Part shown: positions 17,641-26,708 of the stretch, one piece after another
Layout: every line of letters starts with the position of its first letter
Position numbering within the stretch: the first letter of the stretch is position 1
DNA from: Cyanophora paradoxa
Lineage: Eukaryota; Glaucocystophyceae; Cyanophorales; Cyanophoraceae
Direction of reading: 5' to 3'
Length of the DNA stretch: 64,000 nt
Assembly: GCA_004431415.1 (NCBI GenBank)
Contig: QPMI01000569.1
Span: 310,001-374,000 of the forward strand
The notes under the pieces: model-generated
Databases searched by the model: none
Told to the model about the DNA's origin: nothing
What the model saw: only the letters and a program-made list of their open reading frames with translations
Position numbers and translations under genes: made by a program

Positions 17641-20277
17641 ACCCCCGTCGCCGGTGCCCCCCCTGACCCTCGTCCTCTACTTCGTCGTCCTTCTCGCGTG
17701 CGCTGTACCCCCCGGGTCGCTCCCACCCTCCACGCTCACGCGCACCCCCCTCCCCCCGGGGCGCAGGGAGCACGTCCAGATGCTCAAATCCGTCGTAGAG
17801 AACCTCGATGTGCGCTTGCCCCCTCGTGATCGTCCCTGTAGCCCCCCGCTCCGCCCTCCCCGGGCCCCTCCCCTCGCCGCCCTCCGACAGCCCCTGGCGG
17901 CAGACGTACAACTACCGGCGGGGGCTGGTGTGCCCCGTGACCGGCGCCCTCTTCGCTCGCTTCGTCGAGCCCGCCCTGGGTCCGCCCCGCCCCCGCGCCG
18001 GCCTCCACGCACCTGCCCTCTCCGCCAGCGCCCTTCTCCCGGGCTCTAGGGCATGCGCACCGGGCTCGGCCGGCTGCTCCTATCCCCCGGCCGCACAGCA
18101 AAGCGCTGCAGCGTCAACCCTGGGGCGACGCCTCCGAGCACTTGAGTTGTATTTACGTGGCGCCCGGCTAGCTTCTTGCCCCTCTTTCAGCTCGAGCCCT
18201 GCCGTCGCCCCCGCCCCTGAACCGGCGCCCGCCCCCCAGGCCCCGTCTCGGGGATCACCACGAAGGGGTACAGCTCCTCCGTCGTCCCCTACTGGTGCGC
18301 GTGCGCGGCGCGATCGGCCCTGCACCCCGGCCCCCGTTCGTTCCCTCCGAAAACCCCGTACCCCCAGGCTCGCTGTCGGCTTCATGGTCTCCTTTGTCGG
18401 CGTCATGCTGGCCTGCTTCAAGGTGCGCGTACCCCCTTCCGCCTCCGCTCGCGGGTGCGGGACCTGATCGGGGGGGCACAGGGCCTCTACGGCCTCGTCC
18501 TCAAGCGCTCGACGAAGGACCGCCTCGGCGCCTTCCTCCGCGCGGCCCTCGAGGCCCGCTCCCCTAGGCCTCCCCGGCCCGTCCGCCCTCCCCGCCCCCG
18601 GCCCGCTCACGTCGACGTCTGGGGGTGCAGGGCGGCCTCTGGTTCGTGTCGATGATCCTCTCGGCGGACGCGGTCGAGCAGGCGCGCGTACCCCCGGCGC
18701 GGGGTGCTGCCGTCCCCCCCGGCGAAGCACCGCTGACGGCGGCGCGCCGCGGGGTCGCGTCGTTCGCCCCCCCAGGTGGCCCAGGCGTTCAGCTGCGTGG
18801 AGGGACAGTTCACGCCCGCCGTCTCCTGCTGGCGCGGCGCCCACTGGCCGGTCCGCCCGCTCCCGCACCGAGATCCACCTGCCGGCAGCCGCGGGCGCCC
18901 CCTTCTGAGCCGGGGCCCCCAGCACGTCTTCGTGGGCCCCCTCGTCGCCGTACCCTTCGTCCTCTTCTGCCTCCGGTTCGGCCCGCGTCTGGCGCGCCCC
19001 CTCGCAACGACATCGCCACCGACGCGCCCCCAGCCTGGTCGCGGTGGAGGGCCGCCTGATGAACTACGGGTACCACCTCTTCTACTGGGGGAACGACAAC
19101 ACCGCCGCCGTGATGATCAATGGCGCGCGGGGGTCGCGCCTCCCGCCCCCCCCACCCCACCCCCCCTCCCCCCCTCCCCCCCCTGCCCCCCACGCCCCGC
19201 GGGGCCTCCTAGGGCCCTCACCCGGGCCCCTTTCAGTGCACCTCTTCTCGCGCCGCTCCGCTTTCTACGAGCGGCTCCGGCTCGCCCTCGCCATGAGGTG
19301 GGGCTTGTTGCGGCCCGCCTCACCCCCCCGGGCCTCATCCGCACCCCTGCAGCTGGGCCGTCGGGGATTCCATCCTGCGGGACCACCCCGTACCCCTCGC
19401 CTGTTTCCAGGTGCCTGGGTCTCTACCCCCTCACGCCCAGGATCCTGTACCCCCTGCCAACCATTCTCTCCGACCGCTACCGGCCAGGCTACCTTCCTGG
19501 CCGGAGAGCTCCTCGGGGTACTGCTCGTGCGCCCCTTCTACGCGCCCAAGATCTCCGCCCTTCGTCCGCTGTTTTCGTCCTGGATTCGTACCCCCGGCGC
19601 GATCGTTTCACGTTTGGGTACCCCCGATCGCGAGCAGGCGCATGCATGTACCTGGGGCTTGCCATCTCCCCTCTGGGGGTCATAGCATCGGAGTACGGCT
19701 GGTGGTACCCCTCCGCTTCCTTCCCCCCTGTGAGCCATATGCACCCGCCCTCCCGAGGCGCCTTATAAAAATTAAGCTTACGCCGTCCTAAGAGTCCTGC
19801 GCCCTTCCCCCTACGCCCCCCCCTTCCCCCCCCCTCCCCCCCACACCCACCCCCCGTGCAGACGTGCTCCTCTCTCGTCGCTGGACAGGCCGCTGTACCC
19901 CTCGTTTTTGGTCTCTGGTGCGTCGCGCCCCCTATTTACGAACATCCCGACATCTTGGAAGCGATGCGGTACGCCGGCGGCTGCAGGTGGATCGCTTCGC
20001 TGCTTGCCGCGGCTGCAGGGGGCCTGTGGCTGCTGCGACCGGCCGCGGGTACCCATCCGAGGGGCTCGAGACGGGCGGCCGCGCGGCGGCAGCGTACCGG
20101 CCCCTCGCCGCCGGCGCCGCCGCGGGCACGGAGGCGGCGGAGGTGACGCTCGGAGAGGGGTCGGCGGAGGGCGCGGGACGCCGGTTCCTCCCGAGGGGCG
20201 GCGTGCACGCTCAGCGCGCCCCCGGGCGGTGGGCGGCTCCCGCCGCGCCCAGTGCGCGCCTCCAGTCCTTCGTCTGA
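17641..20277 (+). CDS. Putative multi-pass membrane protein, spliced
   Basis: A series of same-strand exon candidates bounded by C-rich introns contains hydrophobic segments: LTLVLYFVVLLA (17.67 kb), LAVGFMVSFVGVMLACFK (18.37), GGLWFVSMILSADAVEQ (18.64), VGPLVAVPFVLFCLRF (18.94), LGLAISPLGVIAS (19.65), VPLVFGLWCVAPPIYEHP (19.90) and RWIASLLAAAAGGLWLL (20.00). Between them lie soluble pieces such as YRRGLVCPVTGALFARFVEP, RDLIGGAQGLYGLVLKRS and NYGYHLFYWGNDNTAAVM. A plausible last exon ends at 20275-20277. I do not recognise the family. It may start separately or continue the WD40 gene. Exon borders are uncertain. Confidence 0.4.
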
Positions 20278-21613
20278 CATCTGTGATCATGAGCCCAATA
20301 CATGGGCTTGATCATGATCGGATTATCGCGAACTGAAGAGCTACCGTGTAATACTTATTTACTGCGGCACAAATTACTGCGTTCTAAAATTTCTGCGTCG
20401 GTATGCGCTTTACTGCGCTACCAAATTACTGCGTTCAATCGGCCTCGAAATTGCAAGGGGGGAAAGAAGACCGAAGGTCTTCCCCCCTTGCTTCCCGTTC
20501 CCTCGCTTCAGCCAAAATTTTTCTATGAGGCCGTTTTCGAGGTCCAGTTTGCAACAAAAATGTTGGTTATTCGCCTTCCGATTGGCTCGGTGGACCGGTC
20601 AGCTCTCGACTTTCGAGCGTCTAGTTCGAGGGGAAAAAGTGGTTTTCGAGGGGAAAACTACCTTCTCTCTAACTCCGGTCTTCGAATTCCTTGCGCGGTT
20701 CTGCATGGAACCAGTTCTCCCTAGCTGTCTCCTCTAGATTTCGGCTTCCTCGCAGTGCGTCGCGTACGCCTTGCTCTTCGTTGCGCGGTTCTGCATGCAA
20801 CCACTTCTCTCTACCTGTCAACGTTTCCTCTAGATTTCCGCCTGCAAACTGCTTGCGTTGCTGCCTGCGCCGCTGCAGCTGATCGCAGACGAGCACACCC
20901 GGCCGGCCAGATCTAGACCGTACTCTCTTGCTGCGCTTATATCGAGCTTATATCGAGCTTATATTGCAGAACCGCGTGTGCCGGCCGAGCACGCCGGCCG
21001 GGCCGGGCGCTCGGCGCTCTTGTTGCGATCGGCACCCGGACAGCAGACGTCGACTAGCTAGTGTGCTGCGCACGACGTGGCCGCAGTGGCGCTTGTCCGC
21101 TCATTCGGCACCCCGCGTGCGCATTGTGTTGCGCCGCGTGCACGTGCGTGCGCACCCGGCGCCTGTACTAAGCTGTCACACGGCCTGGGCATTGCCTCCG
21201 GACGCGCCGCTGCACGCCGCTTTCCGGTCGTTACGGATCCAGCTAACAGGCCAGCTGGCTGCACTGCAGCTTAAGCTTCAGCAGTGTTTGCAACAGCCGG
21301 GAGTTCCCTTATTCAGCAGTAGCTCAGGGAAAGACCTTCCCTTGGCGAATTTCAGACGAGATGGGACGGACAGCTGCATTGGACCTTGTCCTCGGGCGAG
21401 ATTTCCTGCCGTCGCACTGCACGCTCTCATCGTCGTGCACGGGCGGCATTTGTTTACATTGTCCGGACGGAGCCCGTGAACGCATCTGCTGGCGCCAGAG
21501 CTTGTTTCGTCATGTCCGGCAGCACGGTCGCAGCGCTCGAGTTCGTGCAGTTTCCATGGAGCCGCGCGCGCGCTCGCAAAAACGCAGCAGCTAACGCACG
21601 TATTCACCGCCAC
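20278..21613. other. Intergenic; near-palindrome and short direct repeats
   Basis: No gene recognised in 1.3 kb. A near-palindrome TGATCATGAGCCCA / TGGGCTTGATCATGA lies at about 20283-20318 just after the last exon, possibly a transcript end. At 20690-20840 two copies of TTGCGCGGTTCTGCATG are followed by related CCTCTAGATTTC pieces. The segment 21570-21610 (CGCTCGCAAAAACGCAGCAG onward) recurs, diverged, at about 24928-24968 on the other side of the transposon. Confidence 0.45.
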
Positions 21614-24600
21614 CACTAGTAAAAAGGGGTCCGAACTGATCGAATTGCGACCTAATTGCGACCTAATATATTCGATCGCAGTTCAGTCGGCCCGGCGATC
21701 TAATACGGATCTAATTGCAATTAGGTCGGAGTTAGGTCGGAGCTTGCGCCGCCTATAGCTTATAGCTTAGCCCTAGGCGTCCCTTAAGCTTATAATTAAT
21801 TAGAGCTATAGCTCGCTATAGCGCTATAGCGCTAGCCTTAGGCGAGCGCTAGCCCGCCCGGCCCCGGCCCCCCCGCCCCGCCCCTAGCTATAGATCTAGA
21901 GCTCATGCTCATGCTAGAGCTAGAGCTCATGGGCAGAGGGTTCTCCAGGAGATATTCCGGGCCCGCGCTCCTCGCAGGCCGCGGCGTTAGACGCCGCGCT
22001 CGGCGTGGGGATGGGCCGTGACAATGCGCGCACGGGGAGCCGCGCGGAGCTGCCCGCCGCTGCCGCCGGGCCGAGAAGCCCGTCCTAGGAGATAATGTCA
22101 GAATAAGGTCAGACGAGGGGTGTTCGGATGGGGGTGATCTGAAGGTGTGCAGCAGCGCGTATTGAAGAGTCATCTCAGATCATTTATAAAGCTTAAGAGC
22201 GGCGCCGTGGCCTGGCGAGCGCGCACCAAAAAAGCGCGGAGCTCCGCTGTCGACGTCGCTTCGCGTGGAGAGCTCGCCTGCAAAATCTGAAAAGTGATAA
22301 ATTGAGATTAGATGCAGACTAGTGCGAGGGGAAAGAAAACAGCCGCCAGCGAGGGGGGAGGAGCGGCGGAGGACCCGCTCCGGATCCCGGCAACGCTCCC
22401 AGGCAGTGTTCTCTAAAAGTGAGCTGCCGGCCCGGCGGACCCGAGAGTAGGATCATTTAACTCGTATTGAAGTGTTTTATAAGCCTACGCGGTCGGCCGA
22501 AAGTCGGGTCTCCCTCCCCTAAGGACCCCGCGGACCTGGGCGAGCTCGGCGACGTCGAGGTCGCGTAGCCGAGGAAGCCGCCGGCGAGCGGGGGAGGAGC
22601 GGCGGAGGACCCGCTCCCGTGCGGTCGTTTCACGAGCATCTGAGGCGAGGATCACGGCAATGCGCAGCGATTGGGCGGGAGCGCACGGGTGCGGCCGCAC
22701 GGCCTTGAAACTGCGGCGGGGGTCGGCGCTCGGGCGCGGCGCGGCAGCGGGCGCGGCTCGCCTGCAACGGGATCGACCGGAGAGCGGTTGTAGAGCGTTC
22801 AGCGTGCGCGCTGCAGCCAGGCGCTCTCGAGGCTGCAAGGAATCCGCACGACACCGGCAGGCCTGCACGGGATCGCGTCGGATCAGGCTGAGAGCATGCA
22901 ACTGGCATTCTTACATCGACGCAAAATCCCTGTGATGTAAAGCGGGGAGCTGCGCCGAGCCTGGGCCCGGATGAGCAAGTTCTCCCGAGGTCGGCGCAGC
23001 TGGAGAACGCAACGGGAGCTCTCGGGGACCGATCCAGCGCACCAAGCATCCCACGTAGCTCTCGGTGCGCTTCTGGGCGCGAGCGGCCTGCCGCGATGCC
23101 GCACTTATCTGGGCGACGTCGCCTACGGCGGCTGCGGCGACGGCGGCGCTCTCCACTCGTCATAGCTAGTGTCTCCAGTGCAAAGCTGCGCTCGCCGCTT
23201 GTCTTGCATACCTCTAGCTACGAGCGAGGTCTTCCCGCTGGGGTACCGGTTTTGGTTGGGGTACACAAACCGCAAATATCGAAGCCCACGCAGCCCGCTT
23301 CTGCCTTGCGGCACCCGCGGGCGAGCGGAGCGTGCAGCAGCGATCTCTCTAGTGTTGTGCGCAACTCGTACGCGTGCAGATCGGCAGCGAGAGCGGGCTG
23401 CGAGCGGACTTCGTCGAATCAGGTCCGAGGCCCGCCTCCCGCGAGCTGCCGGCCTCTCGGCACACTCGTTGCTGATCAGGAAGCTCTAGGAAGCGGGCAG
23501 CTTCCGCCCGGAGCCCCGAACGGCATTGTCCGCAGCCCGCCAGGTCCAATCCGCGGAACGCGGCTAAACTCGTGCTCTCGGACGCGCTGCGGTCGCTCTG
23601 TGGGCTATTCGTGCTAATCTCCTCACGCAGGAGTGCTTGACGGGCCAGTGCTCTCGCTACCGTGGTCTCTGACTCGCGACCCCAGATCTTTGCCTGCCTC
23701 GAGGCGTGCAGCCCCGCGCGACTTCGCCTCACGATTCTCGATGAAGGTACGCTCTCCTCCCGGCCGGCCGCTCGCCGGCGCCGGATCCCGGCCGGGGCCC
23801 GCTCGCCCTCTCTGACTCGCGGCCCCAGATCTTTGCCTGCCTCGAGGCGTGCAGCCCCGCGCGACTTCGCCTCGCGATCCTCGATGAAGGTACGCTCTCC
23901 TCCCGGCCGGCCGCTCGCCGGCGCCGGATCCCCACCGGGGCCCGCTCGCCCTCTCTGACTCGCGGCCCCAGATCTTTGCCTGCCTCGAGGCGTGCAGCCC
24001 CGCGCGACTTCGGCTCGCGATTCTCGATGAAGGTACGCTCTCCTCCTGGCCGGCCGCTCGCCGGCGCCGGATCCCCACCGGGGCCCGCTCGCCCTCTCTG
24101 ACTCGCGGCCCCAGATCTTTGCCTGCCTCGAGGCGTGCAGCCCCGCGCGACTTCGCCTCGCGATCCTCGATGAAGGTACGCTCTCCTCCCGGCCGGCCGC
24201 TCGCCGGCGCCGGATCCCCACCGGGGCCCGCTCGCCCTCTCTGACTCGCGGCCCCAGATCTTTGCCTGCCTCGAGGCGTGCAGCCCCGCGCGACTTCGCC
24301 TCGCGATCCTCGATGAAGGTACGCGCTCCTCCCGGCCGGCCGCTCGCCGGCGCCCGATCCCGGCCGAGGCCCGCTCGCCCTTGCCGACTCGCGGCCCCAG
24401 ATCTCGCATGCGGGCGACTGGCAGCACAAGCTGCGACGTTCGATGTGGATTCGCATTGGCGACCGCCGCCCTCCAGCTCTCCCTTAAGCTTTATATCTCC
24501 ACCCCTTAGCTAGCTAGCTAGCTAGCCACCTAGATGGCTGTATAATGCGAGTAATCTGATTGCTGGGTGGAGGGGCGGGGGCGGGCCGGGGCGGCGGGGG

Positions 24601-24806
24601 AGCGCGGGGTAGCCCCCGGCCGCGGGCAGCGGCGATCAAATTGCGATCTAACTGAGACCTATCTGAATTAGATCGCAGTTCGATCGCAATTCAGTCCATG
24701 TCCCCATTTTATGGTCGGAATTAGATCGGTGGCCGATCAAATATATTAGGTCTCAGTTCAGTCGTAATTAGATCAGTTCGGACCCCTTTTCAAAGTTTTA
24801 CTAGTG
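21614..24806. mobile_element. CACTA (EnSpm)-type DNA transposon, 3.19 kb, apparently non-autonomous
   Basis: The left end reads CACTAGTAAAA and, after a gap, AGGGGTCCGAACTGATC. The right end is the inverted copy, ending TTTTACTAGTG at 24806. The element is flanked by a 3-base direct repeat CAC (21611-21613 and 24807-24809), as expected for the CACTA superfamily. Subterminal regions (about 21635-21740 and 24635-24775) share inverted words such as GACCTAATATATT and GATCTAATT, the usual transposase-binding repeats of this group. No transposase is recognisable inside. The interior is GC-rich with a 143-bp tandem array. Confidence 0.8.
23671..24413. repeat. 143-bp tandem repeat, five copies plus a partial
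   Basis: Units start at GACTCGC: 23671, 23814, 23957, 24100, 24243 and a partial at 24386. Copies are nearly identical and contain AGATCTTTGCCTGCC and CGATGAAGGTACGC. Because 143 is not a multiple of 3, each long antisense frame steps through three phases of the same unit. All three stay open, giving spurious proteins up to 290 residues. It lies inside the CACTA-type element. Confidence 0.9.
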
Positions 24807-24968
24807 CACGCAGGGGACTTCGAACACAGCAATGCGTGCCCAGCCTTCAGTTCGCGATCCGCAAAGCGCGCGCTTGTGTGTCCAAGTGAGCTGGTTTTGG
24901 GGCTTCTGCACGCCCGGCGGCCGCGTACGCTCGCAACAATGCAGCGGCTAACTTACGTATTCACCGCC

Positions 24969-25478
24969 ATGCAGAGCACTCCCAATTCAGCGGCTGCAGT
25001 GCGTGCGCAGTCTTCAGTTGCCAGGTTGGCGTTCAGCTTTCTGAGGTTATATTGCATACACAGGTCGCTGCAGCTGAAGAGCAGAGAAGACCTCCCACAG
25101 GCTTATCGTCGCCTCTTCCTCTGGCGGTACGCCGGCCTCGCGGATATCGAAATTCAAGACCTTGTCTACCAGATGCGCGCCGGGAGCGGGCAGCGCGACA
25201 GCCGCGTGGCTCTGCGGGCGCTCGAGGCGGCGGGCCGCCTCACCATGCTCTCGCAAGACGGCCCTCTTCATGACCGGCGCCGCTGGCTGCCGCTCACCCC
25301 CACTGAGTCTCTCGGAGACGTCGGCCGATCACACTTGCGCTGTCTTGTCGGGCCAAGTGTGGGTCGGTGGCGTGTTGGCTCCTTGACGGCTTTCGTTTCC
25401 TTTTCTGGAGCGTTGGCCATAGAGCTCAGAGGAGTGGTAGAGTGGGGCTTCGTTGGTGCACGGCCCCAGAGCGTGTAG
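24969..25478 (+). CDS. Unrecognised open frame, 169 residues
   Basis: From an ATG at 24969 just beyond the transposon, the frame reads SLQLKSREDLPQAYRRLF, LWRYAGLADIEIQDLVYQMR and SRVALRALEAAGRLTMLSQD, which has normal protein-like composition for about 90 residues and then becomes low quality. It may be one exon (about 25050-25280) of a larger or broken gene. No family recognised. The region 25480-26198 downstream holds short CCTGGACGGGATC tandem words near 25738-25790 and no gene I can support. Confidence 0.3.
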   Translation: MQSTPNSAAAVRAQSSVARLAFSFLRLYCIHRSLQLKSREDLPQAYRRLFLWRYAGLADIEIQDLVYQMRAGSGQRDSRVALRALEAAGRLTMLSQDGPLHDRRRWLPLTPTESLGDVGRSHLRCLVGPSVGRWRVGSLTAFVSFSGALAIELRGVVEWGFVGARPQSV

Positions 25479-26198
25479 TCGGCGGCTCACTCTATCGTGC
25501 CCCGCTCTTTCGTTGGGCCTGATGGGTGGCCCGGATACCTCCTCGTTGTTTTCTTCCGAGGCGGTGAAACTTCCCATCCGTGCCCCTCTCCTGCGGTGCT
25601 CGCCGTACGGAGCGAGTTTCGGGCCAGTATCACTTTCTGCGATTTTTATGCTTTTCTGCCATTTCGAGCTTTATCGCACGCACGCATATGCATGCTCATC
25701 ATCACCCTGCCTTGCCTTGCACACGACCTGGATCGGACGACCTGGACGGGATCGACCTGGACGGGATCTACCTGGCCTTCTACCTGGCCTGCAGCTGTCT
25801 GCATTCCTGCCCCCCGGGCCGTGCACGTGGCTCATGATCAGGTTCCTCGTCTTGGGGCCTGTCGGTGCCCTCGAGCGGCGCACCCATCGGCGGTGTTGGG
25901 GACGCCCTCTTGCGGCTATGCCGACCCGAGTCACGGTTTGACTGGCTACGTCCGACGGTCGCGCGGACGCGACGTCAGCGGAAGAGGAGTTGTCCGACGG
26001 TCGCATGGCTCGATTCCCTGGCCTTGCGGTGACTTAGCGACTAGAGCTAGTTGGTGCCTGACGCAGTCTAGAGTGCCTTAGCATAGTCTCTTCCTGTAGG
26101 CTTACCTCGCGGTAGCCTACGCTGGCCTGCCTCTACCTGTCTTAGGGGTACAGTGTCAGTAGTCTTCCGGGTACACAGAGAATACACCAGCCTGCATC

Positions 26199-26417
26199 TA
26201 CTGTAGGACGGCTTTTTTAGCTGTCGTTTTATTTTGCCGTAAATTGCCGAGAGGCCGAATTCGGCAATTTAAAGGGACGGCAATGTTGCTGGGGGTAGAG
26301 AGTTCCCGAGGCCCCCATAGAGCGAATGTCTGGATTCGGCAATTTATCACCACGGCAATGCCGGTTTGGGCGAATTCGGCAATTTTTCACCACGGCAATT
26401 TAAGCCGTCCTACAGTA
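26199..26417. mobile_element. 219-bp MITE with TA target duplication
   Basis: Perfect terminal inverted repeats TACTGTAGGACGGCTT (26199-26214) and AAGCCGTCCTACAGTA (26402-26417). The outermost TA on each side can be read as the target duplication typical of Tc1/mariner-type elements. The interior repeats CGAATTCGGCAATTT and CACCACGGCAAT in both directions. No coding capacity. Confidence 0.8.
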
Positions 26418-26550
26418 CAGCTGCTGCAGCACAGGGAGCCGGCCCCGCGCTGGACCGCGCGGGCGCCCAATCGGGTGGGAATACTTCCTATCCGACATAT
26501 AGCATGTGAAATATACCGGCACGTGCCCAATCGGAAAACACTGGCATTTT

Positions 26551-26608
26551 CAAGTCGAATTAGTACGGGGACCTCGCCGGTCCCAGCGCAGTACTAATTT
26601 GACTTGGA
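26551..26608. repeat. Short inverted repeat
   Basis: The arms TCAAGTCGAATTAGTAC and GTACTAATTTGACTTGG flank a GC-rich loop of about 24 bases (with an internal GGACC-TCGC-GGTCC hairpin). It could be a tiny fold-back element. No coding content. Confidence 0.6.
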
Positions 26609-26708
26609 AGGTGTTCCCAGTCTAAAAACTCGGCCGAGTTTAGTCAATCGACTTGACTCGGAAAAAGTTTGTATGGCGGAAACTGCGCCATAGAGCCATA
26701 ACTCGTAG

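Noticed and set aside
17920-17990. U-box or RING-type motif in the segment LVCPVTGALFARFVEP
   Set aside because: A single CPVTG-like turn without the following conserved DPV and helix pattern is not enough to call a U-box.
23349-24456. Antisense proteins of 232 to 290 residues across the 143-bp repeats
   Set aside because: All are phase-shifted readings of one repeat unit, with no domain and no start context.
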